Notes under the pieces: generated by a model
What the model was told of the DNA's origin: nothing
The model's input: only the letters and a program-made list of their open reading frames with translations
Database searches by the model: none
DNA from: Strigamia acuminata
Taxonomy: Eukaryota; Arthropoda; Chilopoda; Geophilomorpha; Linotaeniidae
Reading direction: 5' to 3'
DNA: 60,000 nucleotides
Assembly: GCA_949358305.1 (NCBI GenBank)
Contig: OX442314.1
Location: 58,787,369-58,847,368, forward strand
Made by a program: the position numbers and the translations under genes
Shown: positions 21,101 through 31,453 of the stretch, piece by piece
Layout of the letters: each line of letters begins with the position of its first letter
Numbering within the stretch: position 1 is the first letter of the stretch

Positions 21101-23320
21101 AGCAAGAAAACGACCAAAAGAGAAGTAATCAAAATAACTGCTCAAATTTTTGACCCCTTAGGATTTGCTACACCATTCACCGTGACAGCACGCATGTTTT
21201 TCCAGTCCCTATGGCTGAGGAATTTGCCATGGGATGACGAATTAGACAACGAGTTGCGCGCTGATTGGAAGAAGTGGACCGACCAAATTCCCACTCTAAG
21301 AAAAATTCAAATCCCACGATGGTTGGGACAGGACGAATTTGACCAATGTGAAGTACACATATTCTGCGACGCGAGTCCGAAGGCATATGGGGCGGTGGCA
21401 TACATCCAGAACTCTAATGGTGATTTGATTGAGACTAATTTCATTTTGTCAAAGTGTCGTGTAGCTCCTGTTAAACCACTTACACTGCCAAGACTCGAGC
21501 TCATGGGAGCACTGGTTGCTGTACGTCTCTCCGACCAAATCAAGGAGTTGATGACGCCAGGTGAAATATTTTTTTGGACGGACTCTCAGATATGTCTCCA
21601 TTGGATCAAGAACACATCCAAACGACCACCAACCTTCGTCCACAATCGAGTTTTGGAGATAAGGGAGAAGTCAAAAATTGAAGAGTGGAGACACGTGCCA
21701 GGCGTGGAAAATCCTGCTGACCGCCTGACAAGAGGAATGGACGCAGAAGCATTGATAACCGAGCAACTTTGGTGGCAGGGACCGGACTGGCTACGTGGAA
21801 GTCGTCGAGATTGGCCAAACCTGCCAACAGAGCCGGTCGAAGAGGATGACGAAACGACTGAAACGCACGTCGAAGCCGTGCAAACAGCAGTAACTAATAT
21901 TTTCCCGTTTGCCAGGTTTGGATCGTTTTCAAAAGCAATCCGAACACTGGCATGGGTTTACAGATTTGCTGACAATGCTGGAAAGCAACAGACAGATGCC
22001 AGCCAACGCGGTCGAGGTCCATTAACTGCAGCTGAGATAAAACGGGCGAAATTCAGCTTGATTCGAATCGCGCAGTCGGACGCTTATGGCCAGGAAATAA
22101 ATCAATTGAGAGATGGCAGACAAATTCAGAGGGATTCAAAATTGCGAGACGTGAATACACAGCTGAACGAGATGGGGTTGATCGAACTGCAAACTCGACT
22201 GCAAAAATCGCGAGATTTGTACACCGCTGTGCAACCTTTGATTTTACCTCCAAACCATAAACTCACGAAATTAATTTTGCAACACTCTCATTTACAGGTC
22301 CTTCATTGCGGATTGACAGCCACACTGTCTAAATTTCGAGAATTATACTGGACACCATCCGCAAGGAGGACCTTAAAATCGATTTTGGACAAATGCGTCG
22401 TCTGCAAAAAGATTCAAGGACGGTTGATGCGAGAAGTGCCAGGCCCCCTCCCAGCAGACAGGACGACTAAGTGCCAACCATTCGCGGTTACTGGGGTCGA
22501 TTTTGCTGGACCGATAATAATAAAGGGACGAACAACCAAAGCTTACATAGCCCTTTTCACGTGTGCAACCATTCGAGCGGTCCATTTGGAACTGGTTCCC
22601 TCATTGTCAACAACAGACTTTTTGGGAGCTTTTGAACGATTCATCAGTCGTAGAGGCCTCCCAAAGACGATGTACAGCGACAACGGGTCCACCTTTCACC
22701 GCGCTCATTTAGAACTTTCATCTCTTTTACGCTCCACCAAAGACGAGGCGTTCCAAAATTATCTGGCTCAAAAGGGAATAGAGTGGAAGTTCATCGTGGA
22801 AAATGCACCATGGTGGGGAGGGTTTTGGGAGAGGATGACGGAAGCGGTCATCAACCGTAGGCCCATCACATACGTGTACGAGAAGCCAAGCGAAGCCGAA
22901 CCACTTACTCCAGCACATTTCTTGACGGGAATCATGCAAACGCACTTGCCGGATTCAGGGTCGACTGAAATACTCGAACCGACTCAAAAGGAATTCGTTC
23001 GACAGTGGCAATATCAACAACGCATGTTGTCAACATTTTGGTCACGCTGGTCCCGTGAATATTTAAAGGACCTGAAGGTGCAAACGGGAAAATCAGACAA
23101 ACGTGAGCTGCAAATTGACGACGTTGTGATAATTGAGGAGCAATTTAAACCCCGTTTGAAATGGAAGATGGGGAGAGTGGTCGAAGTCAGACGAGGTCGC
23201 GATGACAAAGTTAGGTCATGTGAACTCGTGCTCGCGGATGGGGGAAAATTACGTCGACCAGTTCAACGTCTCGTGCGTTTGGAAGTGGGGTCAGACATCC
23301 CCTCCCCGCCGGCAGTGTGA
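18125..23320 (+). CDS. gag-pol: BEL/Pao gag-pol polyprotein
   Basis: One frame of 1,731 codons, ATG 55 bp after the LTR; the stop overlaps the first bases of the 3' LTR. Order: N-terminal coiled region; DUF1759-type gag domain (about 150-330); three zinc knuckles (about 376-440, first [14 protein letters not shown]); DUF1758-type protease with DGG near 488; Pao-type reverse transcriptase with FDASSH near 780 and YVDD near 903; RNase H with CDAS near 1079; integrase with zinc domain near 1385-1425 and core residues D (VDFAG, 1456), D (SDNG, 1517) and E (FWERM, 1568); and a DUF5641-type tail. After FWERM the frame jumps almost at once to EAVINRRP, whereas family members usually have some 30 residues between these motifs. 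An in-frame deletion in the integrase core is therefore suspected, and the copy may depend on helpers. Confidence 0.9.
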   Translation: MVRVFELKNRAFRAAILVTETLLTTITTALTGRAAIPQATIELWMQQLEQKHKRAQTTFDATLDQAKSDQEIDTTVQALDALEDRLAAARAELTRYIQAYFPPVPPQNLQADADAQPATNIDALAAAITAAVSAATPRVTPTNGQPFIKRKPLEIPKFDGRKPEEWGGFWKTFSIQVGDDEQLDATHKLLHLRTYLVGDALDDIKALEITAGNYNIAVTRLQKKYGDKIVLENKYLSNLINLPLVNSDRDRMGLQKLHRHVEINIENLANIEVPLAEIQRTIFPVLSSAIPRNVIMEYDKDCDGERSVTRLMDWLSSYIAKHAKYDMMKSQTKPDATTNKSSSTDNAHNNKGKFKRKEKEPRSGSASQLSLIIIKCQFCDSAEHNRKRCPLSMEERRKRLQKKGICLRCLGKAPHKTEECRTRMKCYSCEGAHHTHVCDTPKSTEVVEGVTHSNSVVTTCPPKSEFLMVQMVKMAGPKLSTLGVCYIDGGAQRTFIRSELVKKLNLKILGTETINLAVFGQEPRSEIRNRVELILSPANSKSPAVTIEAIETAHVTSTPGEQPNGQLRAELQRRKIEVACKQVALHSKEVDLLIGVDHYWRVMTGQTEFLEENLIAVKTKFGWTLHGQTTNGTRVIAAPVRINKITLTPSTDDLLRRMWELESIGVRHESVETDDDAETLQKFEKTIKWTGSKYSVELPWIVDTNQLDDNYRGAEQRIMSLIRRFRKQPNLYLEYKKVIDEQLKMGIVEEIPNQTSTGPVYYMPHSPVIKEERVTTKLRVVFDASSHRKGYLSLNDCLSKGINFLPSLIFILLGFRLGRVAMIGDIKKAFHMIEIALKDRDATRFFWIDECWDGIGKALLKVLRQTRVLFGATPSPFLLSATIRHHLRKYEKKYPETVKLLLRCLYVDDFISSLKTVAQALMTFRQSNLIFAAAGMELAKWQTNSPELRTEFREECPSDATLTSNEDTKVLGIRWNPNLDELGLAVVETCPPSKKTTKREVIKITAQIFDPLGFATPFTVTARMFFQSLWLRNLPWDDELDNELRADWKKWTDQIPTLRKIQIPRWLGQDEFDQCEVHIFCDASPKAYGAVAYIQNSNGDLIETNFILSKCRVAPVKPLTLPRLELMGALVAVRLSDQIKELMTPGEIFFWTDSQICLHWIKNTSKRPPTFVHNRVLEIREKSKIEEWRHVPGVENPADRLTRGMDAEALITEQLWWQGPDWLRGSRRDWPNLPTEPVEEDDETTETHVEAVQTAVTNIFPFARFGSFSKAIRTLAWVYRFADNAGKQQTDASQRGRGPLTAAEIKRAKFSLIRIAQSDAYGQEINQLRDGRQIQRDSKLRDVNTQLNEMGLIELQTRLQKSRDLYTAVQPLILPPNHKLTKLILQHSHLQVLHCGLTATLSKFRELYWTPSARRTLKSILDKCVVCKKIQGRLMREVPGPLPADRTTKCQPFAVTGVDFAGPIIIKGRTTKAYIALFTCATIRAVHLELVPSLSTTDFLGAFERFISRRGLPKTMYSDNGSTFHRAHLELSSLLRSTKDEAFQNYLAQKGIEWKFIVENAPWWGGFWERMTEAVINRRPITYVYEKPSEAEPLTPAHFLTGIMQTHLPDSGSTEILEPTQKEFVRQWQYQQRMLSTFWSRWSREYLKDLKVQTGKSDKRELQIDDVVIIEEQFKPRLKWKMGRVVEVRRGRDDKVRSCELVLADGGKLRRPVQRLVRLEVGSDIPSPPAV

Positions 23321-23856
23321 AAATCGAGTGATTTTACGCGTGATATAAACTATTATTTGAATTGCTATTCTCATTTTTGAATTGTTGTTATCTTTTATAT
23401 TTCAATGTGTTGATTTGACTTGTGGTTTTAGTTGTTATTTGTGTTTCATTTACCATTTTATTAGATTGAATAGTTTAATATTGTTGTAATATTTCTTATT
23501 TTACTGCTTCAATATATTTGTATTTCTTATTTGAGTGTTTGACCTGTTCCTCATTTGTAGTACCTTGCCCTGTTAATCCCTTAATTGGTGTGGGTTTTTC
23601 CTACCTCTTGAGCGCCGTCTCATTGGCGCTCTGAACGCGTCATCCACATTCCTCTACCCCTTTTCCCATTGTGTTGAAAATAGAATAAACTTTTAGTGTA
23701 CCTTTTACCTCTAAAACGTGTGGTTGTGCTTTTACTTTGCTCCAACGCCATCTTTGAATTTCACCACCATCTCAACTTTATTCATCCACTTGTATCCAGG
23801 ACTTTGGAAATTTGTTTGGTAGATTTGTATTGATTTAAACTTATGCAAATTTAACA
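23316..23856 (+). repeat. 3' LTR of BEL/Pao element
   Basis: 541 bp and identical by eye to the 5' LTR. The bases just before it are pyrimidine-rich near the junction and no classic polypurine tract abuts it; a purine run lies some 30 bp upstream. Confidence 0.93.
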
Positions 23857-23861
23857 CAAAT

Positions 23862-24407
23862 GCCATTAATTTGGAGAACACTTGGGCGTCGCTCAGGAGA
23901 GCCTGCATTGCTACGGAGGCCGCGATCATAAATCAGGAAACTGTGACAAATGCAGCAATCATTGAGGCGGCAAAAACAGAAACTGTTACGCCAATTCAAA
24001 AATCCAACCAGCAAATGGTAACAATACCAAATGCTGCGGGTGGAGATAAACCGAAATTTGTTCCGTTTGGATTGAGAAATCCAAACAATAGAACACTGTT
24101 CCCTGCGCCTAAAAATGCTGCGATAGCAGCAACAAAGGCCGCAGAAGGCAACGAGAAGGCGCTAGTCCCGAGCAATAGGCTCAAAGATTATGCGACCAAA
24201 CCAAGAGTTGGCGGTTGCTGGGGCTGCGGTGGCGCACACTTTGAAAGGGATTGCCCCCTTAAAGTGGAAGCCGCTAAAGCAGCAATGGAAACAATCGCCG
24301 CTGCCCAACACAGCATGATGCAGGCTATGCTTGCAGCCAATGAATTTGGTGGCTGGCCTGACATGGCGGGAAACGAGGAGTCGCAGTCGACAGAAACCCC
24401 CGAGTAA
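23862..24407 (+). pseudogene. gag: B1 gag, 3' part
   Basis: Last 181 codons of gag, after the BEL insertion. It has an Ala/Thr-rich region and one zinc knuckle, CWGCGGAHFERDC, with three rather than the usual four residues between the second Cys and His. It ends TAA at 24405-24407, within the loop of the frameshift structure. It has no start of its own. Confidence 0.85.
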
Positions 24408-24419
24408 CTGACGACTGCG
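24368..24419 (+). promoter_or_regulatory. -1 programmed frameshift signal, element B1
   Basis: The heptamer G GGA AAC (24368-24374) is in gag phase, followed by a 7-base spacer and an 8-bp perfect stem CGCAGTCG/CGACTGCG (24382-24389 with 24412-24419) with a 22-base loop that contains the gag stop. The -1 frame is open from the heptamer into pol. The same signal is present in B2. Confidence 0.8.
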
Positions 24420-27400
24420 CTCTCACTATTGTGTTGATTCCAATGGAAGAAGACATGGAGGATGCGCTATTTGATGACATTTCATCCACAGAGCCAGATC
24501 CTCGCGTGGTTTTTTCCACAGAACCTGAAATCGATCATGTTAACGTTGCTTTAAAGACAGGAAAGAGTATTACTCCCCTGCCTTACTTCAAAGCAACACT
24601 AAACGGCTTAAAAGTCACCGCTCTGATGGATACTGGGGCAACCCATAGGTACATCAGCGGAGGAATGCTTAAAAAGCTAAACCTCTTGCACTTTATGACT
24701 CCATTTTTAGAAAATCGAGTTGTATACACTGGCGATAGACCAACACGTCCAATCGGAACAATCACATTGCCACTCAAGTGGCGGGGTGGTGAAATCCCTG
24801 TGACATTTACTGTTCTTCCATCAGCTTCCAAATTTATATTATTAGGTTGCTCTTGGATTATCGAAAATAGGATTGTTCTCAATCTAACAGATCGAGAATA
24901 TTTCTTTCTTGATTTTCCACATGACACATTTCCCTTCGACGACCCACCATCGCCTGAAGAACTTGGAAATGCAATAATGGATCGATGGGATGCTTTGGTT
25001 GCAGAATCAAAGTCACCTTCTGTCTCCACGGCTGATTTGAGCCAGAGACTGTTAGCAAAAAGCAATTTGTCACCAAGGCAGAGATCTCAAATCTTAACTC
25101 TTGTAGAAAAATACAGACATGTGTTTAGTGACAAAGCTGGCTGCCACCCCACGTTGGAACATCCAATTCCGACTGGAGATGCACCTTCATTTCGATGCAA
25201 AGACCGACCAATGAATCCCAAGAAAGCTGAGATTTATCGCGAATTGGTTGCTGAATTGCTGAGAGATGGTTGGGCCGAACCTTGCGAGGGGAGTTATAAA
25301 AATCCCCCCGTGATTGTTGCAAAGAAAGACGGAGGGTACCGCCTCTGTATTGACTTTCGCTGGCTAAATAAGATCACAATTAAGGACGTCTACCAGATGC
25401 CCTCAATTTCTATGATTTTGGCCTGTTTAGGTGGAAAAAAGTTCTTTTCTACTTTGGATTTAACTAAAGGTTATTACCAAATAAAACTTAAATCAAGTGA
25501 CAAGAAGAAAACTGCTTTTTCTACTTCTGATGGAACATACCAATTTACTCGTATGCCCTTCGGACTGTGCAATGCACCCAGTGCATTTCAAAGAATGATG
25601 GATCAAGTTCTTGGAACTGCACAACACAAGTGGGCACTCGCTTACCTCGATGATATTATCATTTTTAGCGACTCATTTGAAGAACACCTTCAGCATTTAG
25701 ATGACATATTGTCAAAATTAGATAAAAACAAATTGACAGCGAGTCCGTCAAAGTCATTTATTTGCCCTGAAGAATTAAACTTTCTTGGTTTCACGATGTC
25801 AAATGGGGGTTATAGCCCAAACAACGACAAAGTGGAAGCAATTTTAAATTATCCGACCCCTTCCAGTATAAAACAGCTTCAGCGTTTTATTGGGATGGTG
25901 GGTTTCTATGCTGCTCTAATTCCAAAACTGAGTATTACTCAAAAACCATTTTTTGCCCTTTTAAAGAAAGATACAAAATGGGAATGGTCTGAAGAGTGCA
26001 ATGTTGCTTTCGAATATCTGAAAAACCAGCTTGCAAAAGGAATTGTGCTACCTCTGCCTGATTTCGCTCGCAACTTTACCATCCATACAGATGCTAGTGG
26101 CGGCGGGCTCGGTGCAGTCCTCATGCAACTGGATGACCATGGTGCTTTAAGACCAGTTGCGTACGCCAGCAGAACTCTGCAAGGCGCGGAAAACAACTAC
26201 AGCACCACTGATTTGGAATGTTTAGCTGTGGTTTGGGCTGTTGATAAGTTCAAACCATACATTGAATATTCTGAGTACCAAGTTGAGACTGACCATCATG
26301 CTCTGAGATTTCTCATGACAATGGAAAACCCAGCTGGAAGACTGGCTAGGTGGGCAATGAAATTGCAGAATGAAAATTTCACCATCAAGTACCGAAAAGG
26401 CACCGACAATCAAGTCGCGGATGCCTTATCCAGACTCTCTCTTGATAATGGCAATCCGTTAGAAGGAAAAGCAACTCTAACAGAGATTATAGAGCCTGTT
26501 GCTCTAGCTTATCTCACAAATGAGACCGATTACCCGATGTCTTTCGAGAACATTATATTACAGCAGCGTGCAGATAAACATCTTTCAAAACTAATCGAAT
26601 GGTTGGAATTGGATGATGGACAACCTCGACCAGAACTTCCTAAGTTCTTGGAAGAAAGGCAGTACGACTGCACACTCACTAGAAAAGGAATGCTTATTAT
26701 TTATGCACCCTTTAAAACTGATTTCTTTGTGGAGGAAGAGGATTTGGGAATTGGATTTAAAATCTTTATTCCACCATCTCTGCAACTCGCAGCACTTCAA
26801 CTAATTCACGACCATCCGATGGCTGGTCACGGAGGAGTTGAAGTAACTCTAGAGCGATTGAAAAGAGTTTATTTCTGGCCTGGCATGCAAAAAGAAGTAA
26901 AACTTCATGTAGCAAGCTGCAATCGCTGCCAACGCTGCAAACCGATTCAGAGAAAACCAAAGGGATTGATGGTCCCAACTTCTCCAAAAATTGGTCGTTT
27001 TGAGAAGATAGGAATCGATCTAATAGGTCCATTACCTAGAACCTCGAACAGAAATCGCTTCATTCTAGTTGTGGTGGATTATGCCACCGGCTGGATGGAA
27101 GCTACACCGCTGAGATCCGCCAAAATGACTGCAATTGCACCAATTTTAAAACGATTTTTCAGCTGTCATGGGTGCCCCCGTTTCATGTTGAGCGATAATG
27201 GCCCCCAATTCATTTCTGACGTGTTTCAGACTCTCTGTGACGATGCAGGGGTTGTGCCAATTAAAGCAACGCCTTACCATCCCCAGACTAACCTGACTGA
27301 GCGCGTAAACAGGAATATCAAGATTATGCTTCGAATTTTTACATTTGAGCACGATCACTGGGACAGATGCATCGACCAGATAAATTTTGCTTTGCATTCT

Positions 27401-28141
27401 GCCCCAAATGTGTCTACCGGTTTTACACCAGCAATGCTGACGTATGGCAGGGAATTGCGACCATTTTGGGATAATCGAGATGTGTCTTATGACACCCCAT
27501 TCGACCCAAATAGGCCCTACGACGCTGTCAGAATGCTAGTCGCTAGACACCGTACTCTGATTGCTGCAGCTCTTAAAAATAAGAGTCTGGCCCAAGCAAA
27601 ACAGAAAACTTACTACGATCAACACCGCAGCGACGATAAGTTCGAAATTGGAGACTTGGTTCTACTAAAGACCCACCCATTGTCCAATGCTGCTAATCGA
27701 TATGCTGCGTCCCTTGAGGATCGCTTTGAAGGACCTTATGTAATAACTAAAGTCTTTAACAACAATGCGTATGCCCTTGCGAAACCAATAACTTTGCAAG
27801 CGAGGGGTACACACAACATTGTAAAACTCAGGAGATTCATCCCCTCAGAAGAAAAGGCTGAATGGCCCATTTTAGATAAGGAAGATGAAGAAGTTCTTGA
27901 AAACCAACCTGTGGACACTGGAACAGCAACAATATTGCCAACTCCAGTGCAACCAACGGAATCTGGTATCGCAACTAAGTTGCCAACACCAGTAAAACCT
28001 TTTGGGAAACCAAAAAGAATAAAACCCTTGCTGTTGCCACAAGTGGATTCACAAAAACCCACGACGGCTCGACCAAAACCAAATTCGGACTCAAATAGAC
28101 CTTCGAGAAATCACGTTTTACCGATCCGATATCGGGATTGA
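24374..28141 (+). CDS. pol: B1 pol (protease, RT, RNase H, integrase)
   Basis: Intact Gypsy pol, read as a -1 extension of gag. Residues counted from 24431: protease DTGAT near 66; reverse transcriptase with YLDD near 404; RNase H HTDAS near 550; integrase zinc domain near 790-836; DDE core at IDLIGP (861), SDNGPQF (919) and NLTERVNR (954), a DD35E-like spacing; then a GPY-type region (FEGPYVITKV) and a Pro-rich tail. It differs from the B2 copy at only a handful of residues, for example DTG here against DSG in B2, both valid protease active sites. It can no longer be expressed as Gag-Pol because gag is broken upstream by BEL. Confidence 0.92.
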   Translation, partial: RGVAVDRNPRVTDDCALTIVLIPMEEDMEDALFDDISSTEPDPRVVFSTEPEIDHVNVALKTGKSITPLPYFKATLNGLKVTALMDTGATHRYISGGMLKKLNLLHFMTPFLENRVVYTGDRPTRPIGTITLPLKWRGGEIPVTFTVLPSASKFILLGCSWIIENRIVLNLTDREYFFLDFPHDTFPFDDPPSPEELGNAIMDRWDALVAESKSPSVSTADLSQRLLAKSNLSPRQRSQILTLVEKYRHVFSDKAGCHPTLEHPIPTGDAPSFRCKDRPMNPKKAEIYRELVAELLRDGWAEPCEGSYKNPPVIVAKKDGGYRLCIDFRWLNKITIKDVYQMPSISMILACLGGKKFFSTLDLTKGYYQIKLKSSDKKKTAFSTSDGTYQFTRMPFGLCNAPSAFQRMMDQVLGTAQHKWALAYLDDIIIFSDSFEEHLQHLDDILSKLDKNKLTASPSKSFICPEELNFLGFTMSNGGYSPNNDKVEAILNYPTPSSIKQLQRFIGMVGFYAALIPKLSITQKPFFALLKKDTKWEWSEECNVAFEYLKNQLAKGIVLPLPDFARNFTIHTDASGGGLGAVLMQLDDHGALRPVAYASRTLQGAENNYSTTDLECLAVVWAVDKFKPYIEYSEYQVETDHHALRFLMTMENPAGRLARWAMKLQNENFTIKYRKGTDNQVADALSRLSLDNGNPLEGKATLTEIIEPVALAYLTNETDYPMSFENIILQQRADKHLSKLIEWLELDDGQPRPELPKFLEERQYDCTLTRKGMLIIYAPFKTDFFVEEEDLGIGFKIFIPPSLQLAALQLIHDHPMAGHGGVEVTLERLKRVYFWPGMQKEVKLHVASCNRCQRCKPIQRKPKGLMVPTSPKIGRFEKIGIDLIGPLPRTSNRNRFILVVVDYATGWMEATPLRSAKMTAIAPILKRFFSCHGCPRFMLSDNGPQFISDVFQTLCDDAGVVPIKATPYHPQTNLTERVNRNIKIMLRIFTFEHDHWDRCIDQINFALHSAPNVSTGFTPAMLTYGRELRPFWDNRDVSYDTPFDPNRPYDAVRMLVARHRTLIAAALKNKSLAQAKQKTYYDQHRSDDKFEIGDLVLLKTHPLSNAANRYAASLEDRFEGPYVITKVFNNNAYALAKPITLQARGTHNIVKLRRFIPSEEKAEWPILDKEDEEVLENQPVDTGTATILPTPVQPTESGIATKLPTPVKPFGKPKRIKPLLLPQVDSQKPTTARPKPNSDSNRPSRNHVLPIRYRD

Positions 28142-28362
28142 CCGCTAGGTGACACTTCAAATCGGGAGACCCATTTGGACCAATCACAGACTGTTTACAA
28201 AACATCTGCGGTCCATACGCCAATTAAACGTTCGCGAAACGTCTTCCGGTTCTATACTTAGCCACCACCATTCGTTGTCCAAATCACTTATTCGCTGCGA
28301 TCGCCACTGACCAGTCGTGTGGAACTTCTCTGGAAAATCGAAACGAAAAGATTGGAAAAACG

Positions 28363-29628
28363 ATGGAAAATCACCGAAACAACGAATGGGTTCAGTGCCC
28401 AATCTGTAACGGCTTCGGCTACATCACGCTGTGGAATCTATCGCGGATCCCGTGCATGAACTGCGGCGGAGACGAAATCGTTCTGGCGGACCAACCACTC
28501 GAGGAATGGTTCGTCATGTTCATGACGCTGCCCGGTCAGCCGATTCCACAACATCACCGACAAATTAACTGGATGCGCGTCCGATCGCGCACAGACCGCG
28601 AAAGGGAAGTCGCAGACAGGGAACAAGCGAGTGCGGCGAATGCCACACCGACGGAACCCCCAAAGAAAAGACAGAAAACGGCAACAAAGAGCGTACGCTC
28701 TCAACCGCCGCCGACTGCCTCTACCAATATTTCTACGAAGAAACCCGCAGCGACGACGTCGCAGAAGGTTCTTCGTCCGCCACATAAGCCATTTGTGCTT
28801 AAAAAGAAGGCTGCCGAGGAGACAAAAGCGACCGTACAAAGTACCGTCGCCCCAACTCCTCACCAACCACCGACCGCCCGTCCAAACATTTCGGAGAAAT
28901 TGCTGGAAATGCGACGACTTGTGGCGATCGAAAATCCTACGTTGAGTGAACGAAGCGTGAACACCGAAGCAAAAATTCGGTACAGAGCGAAAAAACACGC
29001 GGACCATAAGGACCGAATGGCGAAAAGAGACGCCGAGAAAGCGGCTCATCAGCAATTGACTGCGCCATCGGCCACAATCACATCGAATGCGCCACGCGCA
29101 CTCGTTAAGAAAATCCCAGCTCAAACGGAAAAAACTCCCGATGAGCTACGAACAGCTTGGGCGGGACAGTACGGTCCTCAACCAACCCAAGGTATTGTGA
29201 ACCTGATCCCGACCAAAGCCACGGCGGCCGCAATCGCTTTTCCAGCAGCCTGCCAACTACCGCAAACGATGTTTGGTGCCAATACAGCGGCGACGCCGGC
29301 TGTCATTATGCCGCCGATGGTTGGAGAACGCCCGACGAACGTCGTGTTCCAGGGATTCGCGGATCCTCCACCAGTTTGCGACAACAATGTAGTCGCCACC
29401 GAAGCAACGATCGAGACCGCGATGCAGATTGACGGCGCACCGAACGAGGAGTCGCACACGCCGCCACCACCACCGCCAGTCGTTCCCGAGCCCAAAGCTA
29501 CCGCCGTGAAAAAGAAGTCGAATAAGAAGTCACGCAAGAAGCTAGCAGAAGAATTCGTCGACGACAAAACTGAAGAAGAGCCAAAAACCGACGATACGCC
29601 ACCCACACCGGGGAAATCGCTGCAGTGA
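28363..29628 (+). CDS. B1 ORF3: zinc-motif accessory protein
   Basis: A 421-codon ORF between pol and the 3' LTR, starting MENHRNNEW, 219 bp after pol. Residues 12-36 hold CPICNGFGY and, about 12 residues later, PCMNCGG: a paired CxxC motif of DnaJ-like or zinc-ribbon type. The rest is low-complexity, rich in Pro, Ala, Thr and Lys, with a basic helix around 200-235, a run of six prolines near 368 and a Lys/Ser-rich patch near 385 that could be a nuclear signal. No signal peptide, membrane segment or envelope feature is seen. Both copies are intact with very few residue differences. Element A has an ORF with a similar zinc motif in the same place. Role unknown; an RNA- or DNA-binding accessory protein is inference. 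Confidence 0.75.
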   Translation: MENHRNNEWVQCPICNGFGYITLWNLSRIPCMNCGGDEIVLADQPLEEWFVMFMTLPGQPIPQHHRQINWMRVRSRTDREREVADREQASAANATPTEPPKKRQKTATKSVRSQPPPTASTNISTKKPAATTSQKVLRPPHKPFVLKKKAAEETKATVQSTVAPTPHQPPTARPNISEKLLEMRRLVAIENPTLSERSVNTEAKIRYRAKKHADHKDRMAKRDAEKAAHQQLTAPSATITSNAPRALVKKIPAQTEKTPDELRTAWAGQYGPQPTQGIVNLIPTKATAAAIAFPAACQLPQTMFGANTAATPAVIMPPMVGERPTNVVFQGFADPPPVCDNNVVATEATIETAMQIDGAPNEESHTPPPPPPVVPEPKATAVKKKSNKKSRKKLAEEFVDDKTEEEPKTDDTPPTPGKSLQ

Positions 29629-30114
29629 AGTTTTCGCCGCCGTTTTAAAGGAGATTTTGGCCAAGCCTGTTAAGACTTTTATAGTGCCAGAAATAATTTT
29701 TTTTTATTGTCAAAACAAGTTTTTTTTTATTATTAATTATTCCAAAGTGTTAAAATTAGCATACTTACCTTTTAATGTTAAATGGATTCAATAACTACAA
29801 ATGTTAGATTTTAAAGTTCAAAAAGTGTTTTTTATTCATATATATTTTTAAATTACAAGTGTTATTTTACATTTTTATTTTTCAATAGTGTTTAAATTGT
29901 ACAAGTTTTCCATCCTGGGGGTAAGTGTGTGTGTGTTCCTTTGTAGTGTTGTTATTTTCCCAAGTGCATTCCTACCGGTGATCTTCGTTCTAGCTGATGG
30001 CTCGTCCGAAATATGGTCATCTGATAATCTGAAAAAAGAAAAGTAATGCGATGTGTTAACTTTCAACAACCACTTCAGTGATTGCGTTGTACCCCCTCGT
30101 ACTTACCTTTTTCC
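29629..30114 (+). other. 3' untranslated stretch of B1
   Basis: AT-rich, with poly-T runs, GT-rich bases near 29925-29940 and no gene. It ends in the polypurine tract. Confidence 0.5.
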
Positions 30115-30126
30115 AGGGGGGGGAAA
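30115..30126 (+). other. Polypurine tract of B1
   Basis: AGGGGGGGGAAA directly abutting the 3' LTR start TGTGACC; the plus-strand primer site in reverse transcription. Confidence 0.85.
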
Positions 30127-30332
30127 TGTGACCAGCTGCCCCTGCGCACGGGTCGCTGCACTGCAACGGCAATGCACTTGGCGCAGCTCCAGCGCCTCTC
30201 GTATCTCGCGCAGCCTGTTGCGGTCCCCCGCAACCAGGTGGAGCTGCGGGCCTTTGGTCAAGCAGGATCGGGCCCCGGAAGTCGCCCTTCCGGAAGTGGT
30301 TGGTCCCCGTAGGGACAAGAGAGTTGTTGATC
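30127..30332 (+). repeat. B1 3' LTR, first part
   Basis: First 206 bp of the 3' LTR, cut by insertion of B2 at the target GATC (30329-30332). The remainder resumes at 41119. Confidence 0.93.
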
Positions 30333-30954
30333 TGTGAGTGTTCGGACGGACGCCACGTGGTCGGGGGAGAGCCACGGAGGCGCTGGACGCAACACACACG
30401 ATAAAACAAACCACGAAATACACGGAGACACAATATAGTTTTAGTTATGGCTTTATTAGATGTCTAGGGGTATGATGCAGTGTCCCATAGTGTATTTCCC
30501 AAGGCGGCGGTTCCTTCGAACCGTCCCTAATCAGACCGCGTGGCACGGCGGCCATCGGCCGCCATGACACACGAGGTCGGTAATCGGTTTTGGGCCACGC
30601 CGCCGAAGTTACGGTTAACGTCCGGCGGACGTGGCGCAACTGGACGCTCAGGTCCCGGCGGGCGACAACGTCGCCACGCCGATAGTTCGGGTTATCTTTG
30701 CAGCCAGTTTCGGAGGCGGTCGCGATGCGACCGTTCGCCTTGCTGGTTGATCAACAACTCTCTTGTCCCTACGGGGACCAACCACTTCCGGAAGGGCGAC
30801 TTCCGGGGCCTGATCCTGCTTGACCAAAGGCCCGCAGCTCCACCTGGTTGCGGAGGACCGCAACAGGCTGCGCGAGATACGAGAGGCGCTGGAGCTGCGC
30901 CAAGTGCATTGCCGTTGCAGTGCAGCGACCCGTGCGCAGGGGCAGCTGGTCACA
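30333..30954 (-). repeat. 3' LTR of B2
   Basis: 622 bp in minus orientation. The polypurine tract (complement, 30955-30966) abuts it. Confidence 0.93.
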
Positions 30955-31453
30955 TTTCCCCCCCCTGGAAAAAGGTAAGTACGAGGGGGTACAACGCAAT
31001 CACTGAAGTGGTTGTTGAAAGTTAACACATCGCATTACTTTTCTTTTTTCAGTTTATCAGATGACCATATTTCGGACGAGCCATCAGCTAGAACGAAGAT
31101 CACCGGTAGGAATGCACTTGGGAAAATAACAACACTACAAAGGAACACATACACACTTACCCCCAGGATGGAAAACTTGTACAATTTAAACACTATTGAA
31201 AAATAAAAATGTAAAATAACACTTGTAATTTAAAAATATATATGAATAAAAAACACTTTTTGAACTTTTAAAATCTAACATTTGTAGTTATTGAATCCAT
31301 TTAACATTAAAAGGTAAGTATGCTAATTTTAACACTTTGGAATAATTAATAATAAAAAAAAACTTGTTTTGACAATAAAAAAAAATTATTTCTGGCACTA
31401 TAAAAGTCTTAACAGGCTTGGCCAAAATCTCCTTTAAAACGGCGGCGAAAACT
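30955..31453 (-). other. 3' untranslated stretch and polypurine tract of B2
   Basis: Counterpart of 29629-30126: AT-rich, no gene, with the purine tract at the LTR side. Confidence 0.6.

Larger units (their letters stand above)
17529..23856 (+). mobile_element. BEL/Pao retrotransposon inserted in B1 gag
   Basis: A complete 6,328-bp element with two 541-bp LTRs that are identical by eye, TG...CA ends, and a 5-bp target duplication CAAAT (17524-17528 and 23857-23861). Removing it restores the gag sequence seen uninterrupted in B2. It has a single gag-pol ORF. The identical LTRs and clean empty-site comparison make this a very recent insertion, later than the insertion of B1. Confidence 0.95.

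Noticed and set aside
28438-29606. Opposite-strand open frames of 228 and 142 codons within ORF3 of B1 (and mirrored in B2)
   Set aside because: Shadows of ORF3, whose codon composition keeps other frames open.
30053-31028. Open frames of 76-161 codons across the LTRs (also at 13567-14040 and 40704-41331)
   Set aside because: They are GC-rich LTR sequence read in several frames on both strands, with no conserved product.
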